Below, piece after piece: positions 38,320 through 49,891 of a stretch of DNA of 64,000 bases. Location: assembly GCA_020543525.1 (NCBI GenBank), contig JAHYIO010000005.1:434001-498000 (forward strand), read 5' to 3'. This DNA is from Coriolopsis trogii. Taxonomy: Eukaryota > Basidiomycota > Agaricomycetes > Polyporales > Polyporaceae. Positions within the stretch are counted from its first letter, which is position 1. Every line of letters begins with the position of its first letter. A model generated the notes under the pieces. That model searched no databases. It worked only from the letters and a program-made list of their open reading frames with translations, and had not been told where the DNA came from. Both the position numbers and the translations under genes were made by a program.

Positions 38320-40070
38320 GATCGAGCTGTTCACTGCTGTCGTCCCTTGTGCTTTGCTCTGTGCTCCCTGCCCCCCGCGTTCCCCTTGTTCACTTGTCTT
38401 GCTGTGTCTTCGGTACCCGGTATCCGTCGTCGGAGTGTTTGTGTTTGGCTTCAGCTGGGAGAAAATAAGGTTTCCTCTTTTCCGCGATCGTGCATTCCTC
38501 TCTCTCCCTCCTTGATCCAGTTTTGTTGCTCATGCTGTGCTGTCGACATGTTGTATGCAGAGCCTGCGGGGAGCGAGCTGCAGGGGCTGTACCGTTGTTA
38601 GATGCTTGTATCCGTCCACTCTTCCCTCTAACTTGCACTCGCGCTCTCTGTCCGTGACTCTCGAAGGGGTTTGGGCGCTGTTTGATGGTCGTCGAGCCGG
38701 GGCAGTACACCGCCGTATGGTCAGGAGAAGGAGCGTTTGTCATCCGTCATAGTTACCGTTCTCCTTCGTCCTACCCTTCTCTCCCAGCCTTCGTCCTCCG
38801 ACTCGTCCGTACGCAATCCCCTCCATCTTTCTGGCACAAAAATCTGCATAGCGAACACTGTATATCCCCCTGCCTGGCTATAACCGATACCACTGACTAT
38901 GATATCATGGTACCACCAAGAAACCCCGTGTATAGACAATCATCCGAACGAATCTATAGCTATCTGCCCTCTCAAATACGCCCCCTTCAAGGTTATGAGC
39001 TGGTACAGGCAAGACGTGCAGAGTGCATGCCCAGCTACGTTGCGCTCCGCTTGTGAGCGGTTTCCACCTCCTAATACTTGGCGTCCTTATTGCGTTTTGA
39101 ACGTCAACGTAACAATACAAGCTGGAGCGATGCATCGGATGCGATCCCTTGACCGCTACCCAAACACGCCCAATTCTCCGATGCCGGAGGGCTGTCCAGC
39201 ATCCGAAGACTCTGCGCAGCAATGGACTTACCGCTTTGTCGATTCAAGCACGAAACTTCGTCAATAATGGCAACATTTCGTCTACGCAATCCCCGCAGCA
39301 TCGTGAGCGCTAGACCTGCACTACGCTCTCTATTTGAAGCATAAAGGCAGGTCATGCTAGGTACCTTGGAACTTGAAGGCGTTCACTGACCGAGTGACTG
39401 TTAGACATCGTCGTCAGACATCTGCCAGACGGCCTTCCACCCCCGTCAGACAGAGCTGGCATTGGCTGTGTGTGTATACTCTGGCGTGTTGTTCAGCCAT
39501 TCCGCGAACCACCCAATTACGATGCAGTCGGGTTCGATTGTACAGTCTGAATACGTGGAATGAGGAAGAACAATCCAATCGGTGACTGGCTTCCGTCGTA
39601 TGTGGTTGGCGGCTACACGCGCTAGCTGATATTGTGTCCGCGTCCGCGCTCCGTGTACTCTGTAATGTCCATCATGAGGAGTGGCAGGGGCACGATACCT
39701 GTGTATAGTGTCAATGTCTTAAACAGGAGTCGAGCGAGTATAACTTTGACGTACCGTACCCAATCCCATGACCTGATTTCTGCTCTTCAGCGTCCTCACG
39801 TTCGAAACTAGTAGTTCGCAAGCATCGTGCCATACAGTAGATGATTTTCACCGTCGTGACAACAGAGTAGGGCCAACTCTACCATTGATCTCGAACCGAA
39901 GAACAGGATGACCGACGTGAAGTTCGTGATGGGGGGATAAGCGCGCATCGGGACTCCGCCGCCGCACAGGCGAGCAAGTGGCTTTGGCGACAAGTTCGAG
40001 TCACTCAACGCACGTATGACTTGCTTTCTGATCCAGCAAGAAGTCACTGCCACCGTCATATTAGCGCACA
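38320..40070. other. 1.75 kb without a recognised gene
   Basis: The first few hundred nt are probably the xylulokinase 3' UTR. No frame shows a domain; the ones at 38682-39056 and 38905-39222 overlap on opposite strands. Confidence 0.4.
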
Positions 40071-40958
40071 ATGGCGAACAATATAAATGGGAGTCGCCTT
40101 GACTGGACGGCGAACATTACCGCGGCGCACCTCAGGCTGCCTCCTTTCGCCATGTCCTTCGTGAACAACTACCAGGCACCGCCTCCCGAGGATCCCAGTA
40201 ATCCTCTTGCGTTCCCTATCTTGCCAGAAGCCGAGCTCTACGGCCCGACGCCGTACGACATCAACTTCGCCTACCCCATCCATGAGGACACGCTTCAAAA
40301 CGACCGGCTCAAGCTCGTCCCTTTCGTGCCCGCCGTGCACATGGCGCGGTACTGGGAGAACGTCAAGGACGCTTCCAAAGACGTCTACCGCTACTACCCC
40401 TTCTACTTATCCACCCTCGCCCAGACGCTCACCTTCTTCGAGGTCGCAATCCGGCGCAACCCTCATCAGATCCTCTTCGCCGTGATCGACAAAACGCGCC
40501 CGGACGCGGAGCATCCGGACTGGGGCGGGAGCCTCGCGGGGGTCATCGCGCTCGTAAACACAAAGGCGGACAGCCTGTCGACGGAACTCGCGTTCGTCCT
40601 CGTCTTCCCTGCGTTCCAGAAGACACACGTGGCGAAGGCGATGGTCGGCCTTTCGTTGCGCTACCTGTTGCAGCTCCCGAGCGACTCGCCACCTGGGCTC
40701 GGCTTCCGCCGCGTGCAGTGGACGGCGCACCCGGACAACAAGCCGTCCATGGGCCTCGCGCAGCGGATGGGCATGAAGTGGGAGGGGCAGCTGCGGTGGT
40801 ACTGGGCTCTCTCGCGGGACTACGCGCCGTCTGGAAAAGAAGTACGTAAGGGTGACCCGTTCGAAGACAGATTGGGAAGGGATTCGGTGATGTTCGCGGC
40901 GTGTTGGGATGATTGGGAGAACGGCGGGCGGGAGCTGGTGGAGGCTGTTCTGCGATGA
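40071..40958 (+). CDS. GNAT-family N-acetyltransferase (single exon)
   Basis: 295 residues, no intron. The GNAT fold is read from the conserved order LKLVPFVPAVHMARYWE (N-terminal strand/helix), GSLAGVIALVNTKADSLSTELAF (beta4), VLVFPAFQKTHVAKAMVGL (beta4-alpha3 acetyl-CoA loop), then RVQWTAHPDNKPSMGLAQRMG and KWEGQLRWYWAL (RimJ/RimL-type tail). This subgroup acetylates protein N-termini, antibiotics or small amines; the substrate here is unknown. Two in-frame starts are possible. The ATG at 40071 has an A at -3; the ATG at 40152 (MSFVNNYQAPP) looks more like the usual N-terminus of the family, giving 268 residues. Confidence 0.8.
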   Translation: MANNINGSRLDWTANITAAHLRLPPFAMSFVNNYQAPPPEDPSNPLAFPILPEAELYGPTPYDINFAYPIHEDTLQNDRLKLVPFVPAVHMARYWENVKDASKDVYRYYPFYLSTLAQTLTFFEVAIRRNPHQILFAVIDKTRPDAEHPDWGGSLAGVIALVNTKADSLSTELAFVLVFPAFQKTHVAKAMVGLSLRYLLQLPSDSPPGLGFRRVQWTAHPDNKPSMGLAQRMGMKWEGQLRWYWALSRDYAPSGKEVRKGDPFEDRLGRDSVMFAACWDDWENGGRELVEAVLR

Positions 40959-41242
40959 TGTTCGCCTTGTATATTCTGATGCTGCTCTGTGATAGTGCTC
41001 GCCTTGTATATACGTTCGCGTTGTTGTCCTGGGTCGCCTCTGCAAACATACGTCACATGTCGTGACCGATCGTTGTTGAACCGAGATCGCGGGGTCGGTC
41101 AGTGGATGACGCGGTGACGTCTTGAACCTCAGCAGCCCCACTGAGAGATGCATATAGCCACGGTTGTCCGCGTATCCATGACCCCCAACTCACTCGTACG
41201 CCAGCTCATCCACAGTCGTCGTGTCTGTTCCACATATACGCC

Positions 41243-41672
41243 ATGGCCGACAAGCTGCATGAAGGACAAGATGTCTCGTGAGCGTTACTTCACATCGACA
41301 TACGTCCGACACTCACTTTCAAGTTGAACCTCGGTCGCGGTGCAGTTGGCGTTGGGGAGGCGGGGATGCTCATGGCAAAGTCAGCGAGATCATCGCCGAG
41401 GGCAAGGCGGAAGTGACGAGCAATAAGGTACGCGGACGTCCGAGCCTCGAGACTGATGTTGAGAGGGATAACCAGGCTCTATCTGGTTCAAGGGGAACAC
41501 CGTCAGTCGCAACGCTAGAGGGGAGGACGACCCGGCTGTCAAGATCAGTCGCGATGGGGTAAGCGAAGCACTCCTGGGGTTCAGCTTCCGCGTCAAGAAA
41601 AGCTCACAAATGTCCCAGAACGACGTCGTCAAGCTCGCGCACGAACTGAACGAGGTGAAAGACGCGGAGTAG
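41243..41672 (+). CDS. small HVA1/Tudor-like protein, 4 exons
   Basis: Exons: 41243-41277, 41346-41427, 41493-41558, 41619-41672; 78 residues. It reads MADKLHEGQDVSWRWGGGDAHGKVSEI, an EVTSNK segment, a short Gly/Asn loop, then ISRDG followed by NDVVKLAHELNEV. This is the small barrel of the hypervirulence-associated protein (HVA1, Tudor-like) family, common in fungi and bacteria as stand-alone ~70-residue proteins. The biochemical role is unknown; in Cryptococcus an HVA1 gene affects virulence and NADP-linked metabolism. All introns are 50-68 nt and phases agree. Expected charged residues before the third exon (KGNTIKKNA-like) are reduced here to GNTVSRNA. Confidence 0.85.
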
Positions 41673-42392
41673 TGTGTGGAAGATCAAGAGCGCGTGGTTG
41701 CTTATCGTGGTGGTTCGTTTTGTACAATACCATACAAACCAATAATCTTGGAGTCTCACGACTGGCCCATTTTCGGAACATGGTGCTTGTAACGTTTCAG
41801 GACGATAGTCAAGACAAGTTGTTGCTGTCGAGCTGCTGGTGGGCGATGCGGTGAGCAGTGCCAAACATGACAACAGTATGACACGTACAGTGAGAGTAGG
41901 CTTCTTTCTGGTATACGCATGGATTATTCCCACCAAGTTCGAATCCCAAGCAAGTCTCAGTGGTCCTCGCTGCTTCACTGGCGGGAGGAGGAGAGGTCCA
42001 GTAAGCGCTCCGACGATTTCGGAAGGCATCGGAGGCTCGGACCGTCGTGGCGGATGCCCGAAATGGCAACTCCCCGGGGCGGACCGCAAGAGCGGCTATC
42101 TCTTGTACCACAACCGCCATGAACGAATCACGGACGAGTCCACTCTCGACTACCACCTACATCAACAACATGACTCTATGAAACGGACATGCTGACTGGA
42201 GCTCATGAATCTACACGGAGGTGTCTGCTTTTTTCGTAAAGTATGCCTTGTCCTGCGTCGAGCACCTGAGCTGCTCTGTATATATAATGGTCACCATTGA
42301 TGCTCAGAATCATCATTCGACATCCGTCTTACCAACACCAGACACTTGACCTACCACTGCAGTTATCCAACCTCCGCTCTCCATTTGCAAAC
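41673..42392. other. intergenic / promoter of the secreted protein gene
   Basis: 720 nt. The last part carries a TATA box (42281-42290) about 105 nt before the next ATG. No ORF with a domain. Confidence 0.5.
42281..42290 (+). promoter_or_regulatory. TATA box
   Basis: TATATATAAT about 105 nt upstream of the secreted-protein ATG at 42393. TATA boxes at a similar distance are seen upstream of the three related genes nearby. Confidence 0.6.
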
Positions 42393-43152
42393 ATGTACAC
42401 TGCCAAGTTCTCCACCCTTGCTGGTCTTGTTCTCGCTGCTTGTGCTGGCACACAAGCTCAAAGTACGTAGTCATCGATTTGCACCAAGCGTTCTGAGCCT
42501 TACCGTGATTTTTCAAACAGGCTATGCCAACCCTGACATGAGCGGCTTGCCTTCCAACCCAGTCAATGTGCCCAGCGGGCCCAGTGCGCCTGCTGCACCA
42601 ACCCCGTCTTTGATCGGTTGCATCACGTCCACCGTTATCGAGACATTTGCACCCACTGCACCCACGAATGTCATCACTGAGACGCCATCGGTTCCCGCAA
42701 CTCCGACTGCGCCCAGCAAGCGTTCAAGTGGGAACTACTTCCAGGAGGTCGCCCGCCGTCAAGCCGCAAAGTCGGCGAGTAGCGCTTCCTCCGCCTCCAG
42801 CAGCGCAGCCGCATCCTCCTCGAGCGGATCCAGCAGCGCCCGCCCGACGACCACCATCACCGCAACGGTCACCTCAACCTTCACCACCACCGCCACGAGC
42901 ACGAGCACATTCACGCGCACCTCGACGGCGAACACGATGAGCACCGCGCTCACGACCACGACCGTCACCGCAACTCCCGCTTTCCGCACGACGACGTCCA
43001 CGACGACTACGACCAAGACGTCGACGTCGACTATAGTCGCGACGAGCACCTCCGTCGTCACCGCTACCGCGACATCTACCGTGTTCGCTTCGACTACGGG
43101 TGGCGCATCCACCTCAAGTGCTGCTGCTACCCGGAGCTCTGCCCCTGCATAG
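42393..43152 (+). CDS. secreted Ser/Thr-rich protein, 2 exons
   Basis: Exons: 42393-42462, 42521-43152; 233 residues. A signal peptide is clear (MYTAKFSTLAGLVLAACAG, cleavage near TQAQ). A ~90-residue Pro-rich region with two ITSTVIE/VITETPS blocks follows, then a basic KRSSGNYFQEVARRQ stretch that may be a Kex2-type site, then ~110 residues of Ser, Thr and Ala that should be heavily O-glycosylated. No transmembrane or GPI tail is visible, so it is probably released or wall-bound by other means. Function unknown. It opens a cluster of four Ser/Thr-rich secreted genes. Confidence 0.75.
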
Positions 43153-43474
43153 AGCATCACGAGTGGAGATTTGACTTTGAATGTCGGTCAGGACCGACTT
43201 TTCTGTAACATCTCTGTATTATGTGTACGGGCCAATGACACACCTTTACATATCGAGCACACTTCGAGCGACGACTTCGCATGAGAGCGTTCGTGTTGCT
43301 ATCGACAGTAGAATAGTACACCAAGCCACCTAGTCCGAGTCCGAGGGGTATACAACACATTTTCGCAGTACCATTAAACAGGAGCAGTACCCTTGCCAAG
43401 AACACTGATACACTCGATAACCCTATATGTAGACCCCAAAGAATGTGAATGAGAGAGCGTTTGACACCCCGTGA
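43153..43474. other. convergent intergenic
   Basis: About 320 nt between two convergent stop codons. Nothing further seen. Confidence 0.45.
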
Positions 43475-44675
43475 TCACCACAGCAATGTCCCGACAGCGA
43501 GGACGAAGGCCAATCCAGCACCAACCGACAGAGGCCCCGTTACCGACATGACTGCCTGAGCACCATTGTTGAACGTCACCCCGGGAGGCAAGACCGGCCC
43601 TCCTCCCCCGCCTGCCTGAGTCTGCGTCTGCGTCTGCGTGGTCGTCCCGGTCGTGACGGTCGCGTTCACCGCAGCGGTGACACCAGTGGCTACTAGAGAG
43701 CTCGAGCTGCCACTGGCTGACGAGCTAGCGAGCGCTTTGCTCCCGGATGCACTAGCCTGGCCAGTCTGCACAGATGCAAGTGACAAGAACAAGGGAGAGG
43801 AGATGAGACGATTAGGGATGGTGTTGAGCGATATGGTGATTGAATGATTGAACACGTACTACGGCTGTCTGCGAGACCCCAGGCGAGGCCGTCGGGCCGC
43901 CGGTATGTGCGCTACCCGTCACGGCGGGCGCGGTGGTCGGTGCCGTCGCGGTTTGGGTCGATACCACAGACGAGTTCGAGGTCGCATGCGGAGGGGCAGC
44001 AGCAGTCTTCGACGGGGACGCGGACGCGAATACCGACGTCGAAGGCTTCGGATGGGGCGCAACGGTGCCACTCGACGCCTTGGAGGTCGAGGGGTGGACA
44101 GCGGAGAGGGTGGTAGTGCTCGAACGGACAGGCGGCACGGTCGTCGACAAGGTCTTGGCGGGAGAAGTAGGACGCTGAGACACGGTGCTGGTCTTTACCA
44201 CCGTTAGCGTCACTGTGACCGTGCTTGGGCTCGTGATCGAGACCGCGGATAGCGTCGCGATGGCTGTTGTGCTCCTCTCTACTGTCGAAGTCTTCGCGGT
44301 TGAGAATGAGGGAGTGGTAGACCGGGTCGAGAGGGGTAGGCTTGTGAAAGGAGCGATGATGCCTGCTAAGCTCTCTACCTCGAGGGCGGCACTCGCTTCC
44401 TGAGAGGGTTGGATTTCAGGAGGTCTCGCTATCAACGTGACGAGAGAGAAACGTACAATGAGAGCCCTAACTTCAACACGGCTATGTCCGGTCAAGTCCC
44501 GCGATTCGACTGCCGCGGATTGAACTGGAACAGGCTCTGCAGTCAGCGTCTTGGACTCGCAGGTCAACGCGGAGCCAGAGCGGCACGTCCATCGTCCACA
44601 GCGTCATGATGAAGTTACGCACGAACCTTGGACACACAACAGGAACACAACGAGGATCGCCCCAAAGTACAGCAT
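43475..44675 (-). CDS. GPI-anchored Ser/Thr-rich wall protein, 3 exons
   Basis: Exons (minus): 44675-44627, 44536-43860, 43765-43475; 338 residues. Exon 1 is 49 nt and codes for the signal peptide (MLYFGAILVVFLLCVQ). The middle is Ser/Thr/Pro-rich with TVTVTLTVVKTST. A Gln-Thr run and a Gly stretch precede a GPI-type tail: PGVTFNNGAQAVMSVTG, then a hydrophobic end LAFVLAVGTLLW. The omega site is probably at NGA. It is likely an O-glycosylated cell-wall protein. The 49-nt phase-1 first exon is shared with the genes at 45580 and 49892. A TATA-like TATAAGG lies at 44796-44790. Confidence 0.75.
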
Positions 44676-45579
44676 CTCGTCGAAACACGAGAGTCGACGA
44701 ACACGCTCGGGGCACGGGCCTCGGAAGAGTGGAAGGAGTGACGGGCAGGGCAAGGCACCTCCCCCCACCCGCACGTCCCAGACTGCATCCTTATACCCAT
44801 CCCGGCCAGGGCACGGACGTCGGAGAACTGGAGCAGAACGGTCTATCCCCTGCCAAGGGCCGCACACCTTCTTCGCGTCCGCCCGGCGGACGTGCTATTC
44901 AGTTCTCCTGACATGGACGACTCACCACCGAACAAGAATCGAACGCGATGGGCTCAGCTCCAGGGCACGAATGGCGTCCGTCCTCGAGGACGGGACGAAG
45001 TCGCACCCCTCGCGCCCCAGACAGGACGGGAAGTCCGGTCTCGAGTCTTGTCGTCCGGACCGTCTAATGTCCGCGGCCGCGTCCCGTATTGGGTCCGGGT
45101 GCGAACGCGAATCTGACAGGGACGCACGGAAGCCGGGGTTTGCGCGGATCGTAGGCGACGCTCGTCCAGGTGGCACTTGCAGCACGCTCAACTCCGCGAT
45201 TGAAAGATGTTTGCCTTGGCCCCTGGGAGATGCTGCTCTTTCTTGACGCGGGACGTTGGAAATGTCATGCAGTTTACCGTATGGCGATGACGCACGAGAG
45301 GGGGCGCGTCGTACATGGTTGTATAATACTCCCGAAACCGTACACGGCGCGCCGAAAACCTAAAGAGACAATGCAGTAAGGAAGTACTGCGACTTTGACA
45401 ATCCATAATTACACAAACACAGAAAAAGGATATACACCTCACCGAAGCGTCGGGAGGTAGGAGAATGTGGGAGTCTGGAAGACGCGCAGCTTGCCCGCCA
45501 TATGAGAACGGAGGGGAAGACCGCGCTAGAACGCGCTTCGGAAATACGGCGCAGACCAATCTCTATGCAACAGCGGCAA
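44676..45579. other. intergenic between two tandem GPI-protein genes
   Basis: 900 nt. The right part is the 3' flank of the 45580 gene and the left part the promoter of the 44675 gene. No conserved ORF. Confidence 0.45.
44791..44796 (-). promoter_or_regulatory. TATA-like element
   Basis: TATAAG on the minus strand, about 118 nt before the ATG at 44675. Confidence 0.4.
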
Positions 45580-46520
45580 TTAGAACCCGAAGACGACCGC
45601 AGCGCCGACCACGACAGCGGCGACGGCACTGATCCTCCCATCCAGGCCCGCCCCGATGACAGCGCCGTTAGGTGGGTTGGGGTCGGTGTTCGAGTCGTCG
45701 GGCGTCGTCGATTTCTGCGATTCCTGGGTGTTGGGGGCGGTGGGCACAGTGTTCGCGAGAGGAATGCCCGTGTTCGCGTTGGCGGGCGCGGTGATAGTGT
45801 GGCTCGTCTGCGGGAGGAACGAGATCTGGCTCGACGACGTTGTCGCCGGGAGTGGTGCAGTCTGTGAGTGTGCAGGCGTGTGAGCGTTGGAGCCCTTGAG
45901 AGTTTAGTTGGAGAGGACGTACGGTGCTGTTGGAGTGCGAAAGCGTGCTGCTGCTGTTGGATTGCGTACCACTGCTGGTGGAGATCGGAAGAGGGGCTGT
46001 TCCCGATGAACTGGTGATTGGGAGAGGGCGGGTCCCCGACGAGGTGGTAATCGGGAGAGGGCGAGTGCCCGAAGAGGTGGTAATCGGAAGAGGGGCTGTT
46101 CCCGACGAGGTAGTAATCGGGAGGGGAGCCGTTGTTCCAGACGAAGTGGTGATCGGGAGCGGGGCAGTCGACCCTGAGAACACGGAGAGAGTGCTGGTTG
46201 TCGGCTTGTTGCTCGAGTGAATGCTGACGGACGAGCGGGACAAGCTGGCAGAGGACGAAACACTCCGAGGCGAAGAGACGCTCAATAGAGTGGACGAAAC
46301 AACAGTTGACGTGGAAAGGGGGTCGAACGAAGGCAGTATGTCCTTCGGGTCCTGCAGTAAACAATCAGCAGAAGGGCGCAATGCAGGCATAGTACTCACC
46401 GCCCTTGCAGCAGCAGCAGCCACTGTTTCCTCCGTCAGCCTCTTGCGAAATGTTATGCAGCAAGAACTTACCTTGAGAGATCAGAAGGGCCACGGAAACC
46501 ACGACCTTAAAGGAACGCAT
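45580..46520 (-). CDS. GPI-anchored protein with tandem PLPITTSSGT repeats, 4 exons
   Basis: Exons (minus): 46520-46472 (49 nt, signal peptide MRSFKVVVSVALLISQ), 46422-46400 (a 23-nt micro-exon coding a run of Ala), 46351-45923, 45861-45580; 260 residues. The third exon has six consecutive ~11-residue units of the type APLPITTSSGT with A/R changes. The last exon ends PNPPNGAVIGAG then a hydrophobic tail VVVGAAVVFGF, a GPI signal with the omega site near NGA. It is probably a wall mannoprotein or adhesin-like stalk. The repeat number is likely to vary between strains because the DNA repeats are nearly identical. A TATA-type TTATATCC lies at 46611-46604. Confidence 0.78.
46000..46195 (-). repeat. 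coding tandem repeat (about 33 bp x 6)
   Basis: Six nearly identical units coding PLPITTSSGT, differing mainly at one Ala/Arg codon. Confidence 0.8.
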
Positions 46521-47761
46521 CTTGTGAAGGAGTGACTCGAACTTGGCGAAGAGACGGCGGTTGCAGACAGGCGGGAGAGGTGCCTCGGGGGACGAACGGT
46601 TGGGGATATAAGCAGGAAACAAGAGGGATAGATAGATGAGGCTTGCAGGGAACAGGGAAGCTGCCTCAGCGGTTGTCATGAACACGTACTCCCATCACTT
46701 CTGCTATAACGCACAGCCCATACGAGGCTCAACTTCGACAGATGGGAACTTCAATTGAGATTATCGGTCAAACACAGCCACGCCGGGAGAGTCACGCGAG
46801 TTCAAACGCGTACCTCGCATCGGGAGGCGCAGTGCGCGTCTGTCCAGCGGACCTGAGGCGGGTGCACTTTCAAGGTGAGATTGAACGTCAAGCTCCATAT
46901 GTAGGCTATAGAAACGCACCATCAGTTACGAACATCCAAATGCGCGACTGCGGCCGTCGTTGGCAGTGTGCAGTATCCGTTCTTGCTCACCTCGTCTGGG
47001 ATGATGTTCAAATATATTGAAGCGGGACGAAGATGTCCGTGGGAGCATTGAGCCGTCGAAATGCGGGCATTTATAGCCGAGCACAGAAAGTGAGGCATGG
47101 GCCACACCTTCCTCGATGTCCAAGTATAAGTACCTGACACCCACCTTTGTAGCCAATCTGCCCCTCGACTCAACGTGTCCAATAGTGTTGAGGCTTGGAC
47201 CGTGCGCAGTGTGCCATAGCGTCCAACTTGATTCAATCTGCAGGAGGATGATGGCGTCGCACTGCGCCTTGCGGATTTTACCCACACTACAAAGGGAGGT
47301 GACGGTCGAAGTGCGCTGGTGGCTCAGTCATCTACTCCACGGCTACAAGTCGGGAATAAGAAGTTGGATTTGTGGACCGTTATGAGTGACTCACTTATCA
47401 TGGAACACTTGAACCTCGAGCTCGTCACAATGCATCCATTCCCCGTTGTCGATGTTGGGGTGTAGATACGAGCATCGATACTTCATCGATGAGACGCTAC
47501 CGAGGCACGCCAGCAGTGTTCTAGCAGATCATGAGGAAGAACGGAGGACAATAGGATGATGCATCATGAGAACCAAGTCTTTCAATCATTGATCAGCTCT
47601 CGGCTCTCCGGGCCGCACGTACATTATATCAAGAGAAGCGGGCGCTAGATCGCAACCACGGTCCACCACCACTCACTTCTGCTCTTGCTTCAAGGTGAGT
47701 GAACTGCAGCATATCCTTTCGTGGAGTCTATTGATTGAGTCACTCCAGTCAGTTAATATTC
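46521..47761. other. divergent intergenic region
   Basis: 1.24 kb between the GPI-protein gene (minus) and the F-box gene (plus). No conserved ORF. A GTGAGT...CAG pair at ~47695-47746 suggests a 5' UTR intron of the F-box gene. Confidence 0.45.
46604..46611 (-). promoter_or_regulatory. TATA box
   Basis: TTATATCC on the minus strand, about 85-90 nt before the ATG at 46520. Confidence 0.45.
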
Positions 47762-49528
47762 ATGTCGTGGCCATTCTACGGTTTGCCTGAGATCCCTATC
47801 TCCCATAAAGACGTCTATGTCTCATCCGAGTCGCTGTACGAGGATGTAAGCATTTCGTCGGTCGCGAGTAGGATGCAGCAGTTCGAGATGAAGATCCTGA
47901 GTCTGAGGGCCCTTTGGAATACGGAGGTACCGATTAACAAGCTGCCTACAGAGCTACTAGTCGAGATCCTGCAATATTTTCAGGAGGCTCCCCCAATCCC
48001 GACGAATAATAAGAACGCCCAACCATCGTCCTCGACATCTAACTTCGCGCAGTGGATACCCCTGATGCGAGTGTGCCGACATTGGCGAGCTGTCGCGTGT
48101 GGAAATCCGCGCTTCTGGTCAACGATCCGCATCTCGAGGGCGGCAAGTCTGCAGTGGTTCAAGTTGGCCGTGTTCCACTCAGGCAGCGCTCCGCTGACTC
48201 TCATCTTCGGCTGGACCCCTCCCCCGAACGATGAGTCTTATGGCCTGCTTGTCGAACACGCCGCTCATATACGGCACCTTCGCTTTTCCGTCGTGCTGCC
48301 CGACTGGGCGGTTCCGACGTTCTCCGCATTGATCCAAGCAGGCATGCCGTCCCTTCATGAACTCACCGTCGATGTGTCCACCCCACCGTGGCCCGGATCA
48401 GCTGTCTCGGATACCTGGCTGCGAATCAGCGAGGGTGTAACGCCACATCTCAGCTAATTGACGCTGCGATACGCGTATATCAGTTGGACGCCAGGCCTGT
48501 TAGCTAACGCCCGATGCTTGCATCTTACCAAATGCCTTCATGACCCCTCCCCACCCTTTGTGGACGCGTTTATTGCCGCGTTGAGGCATGCAAAGCGTCT
48601 TGAAGACATGAAACTCGATGGCTTCCTGCCTTCGACTACAGGCTATGCCCCGAGTCGATCCACGCGCGCCGAGCCGATCGAGCTCCCCTCTTTGCGCAGA
48701 CTGCAACTCCTCGACAAACCGGTTGCTATAAACCTCTTTCTCTCTCGCATGCGCTTCCATCCTGACACACATCTCAGTCTCACTGGACAGTACGAACGCG
48801 TATCTCCGGACGCCCCCGCCTCGTTCACCTCCCTGATCCCGCGAAACGCCCCCGTTGCCACCTCTCTCTCGAACATCAACCACGTCTACTACTCTACAGC
48901 CTCTGCTGCCTCTCGTCAACCCACAGTAATCTGTCGGGGCCGCAGCAAGGAGTCGTGCCTCGACCTCAATCTCGCCTGCCCCGCAGTCATCTCATGGGAC
49001 GCCTTGAGGAGCCCTCTGGTCGATCTCTCCACCCTCCTTCGTGACGCACCCTTGTCGTCTCTGCATATCCAACGCGGGCCCAACGCGCCCGAGATTCCAC
49101 AAGCGATGTGGGCGCTCCTCCTCGACAACGTCCCCTCCCTCGAGAGGATCCTCGCCGCTGGCGGGAGCACGTCCATCGCGAACTTCTTCCGCGCGCTCGG
49201 CTCCGCAGCAACCTCGCTCTTCGGTGGACGGGGACCCGAGGGTGGTGGCCGCGCTCGCGGTGATGTGCAGATGGGCTCGTTGCGGTGTCCGCAGCTCTGC
49301 GACGTGTACATCCAGGACAGCACGCCGTACCGGGATGGGCTCCTGACCTCAGTCGCACAGTGCCTCGCGTGGAGAGCCGGACGAGGGGCGAAGAACCTGA
49401 AGGGGCTGCATTTGTGTCTCGCGCGCCCTGGGCCGAGGGGAAGAGACAAGCTGGAGGCCGCGTTGAAGCGTGAAGGTGAGAAGTTGGCTGGTTTTGTGGA
49501 CGACTTCGGGTACGAGCTGTGGGATTGA
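47762..49528 (+). pseudogene. F-box protein gene with one in-frame stop (TAA at 48455)
   Basis: From the ATG at 47762 one frame runs to 49528 (588 triplets) with a single interruption: TAA at 48455-48457. Before it lies an F-box (NKLPTELLVEILQYF, then IPLMRVCRHWRAVACGNPRFW) and the start of the repeat-rich half. After it the protein continues without change of frame or composition (LTLRYAYISWTPGL, to a natural-looking end DDFGYELWD). There is no room for an intron at the stop. Either this allele makes a truncated 231-residue F-box protein, or it is a recent null, or the base is an assembly error. F-box proteins bring substrates to the SCF ubiquitin ligase; mushroom genomes carry hundreds. Confidence 0.8.
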
Positions 49529-49891
49529 GTATGCGATGGAGGAGCGGCAGGTGGATGTCTGCGATCGTGGATAGGACGAGAGTGTGCTTCAACGGTGTCG
49601 CGTGTAAAGGCGTCGTCGTTCGATGGGTTGTCTGTCTCGAACTACTGTCCGCTCACTCAGACGTTCGAAGTATGACATCAAGAGGAGTGTTAGTATCTAG
49701 AAGGATGATCTGCAACAGCTCGATCCCCTCTCGACATACTCCAACAATGTGAGTAAACACCAACAATCGTAATCGTAACAAGCTTGGAAGTCATTCACTA
49801 GGGTACTCGTTTGAATGCCATGCAGGATCTCGTCAACAGTCGTAAACATCAACCCGTGTCCTGCATCCAAAGCGCACAACGCTCCATGTCC
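49529..49891. other. convergent intergenic
   Basis: About 360 nt between the F-box gene and the 3' end of the third GPI-protein gene. Nothing recognised. Confidence 0.45.

Noticed and set aside
40407..41153. 248-codon minus-strand ORF
   Set aside because: Antisense shadow of the GNAT gene, Arg/His-rich with no domain.
41930..41955. GTTCGAATCCC resembling a tRNA T loop
   Set aside because: The flanking bases do not form the T stem and there is no matching acceptor stem on either strand.
43812..44567. A 43-48 nt intron after SRVE in the 44675 gene
   Set aside because: Both possible acceptors break the frame; reading through keeps it open, so no intron was placed there.
44604..44867. Minus-strand ORF starting upstream of the signal peptide of the 44675 gene
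   Set aside because: The upstream part is GC-rich leader sequence; the signal peptide begins at the internal ATG (44675), which gives the 49-nt exon shared with two paralogs.
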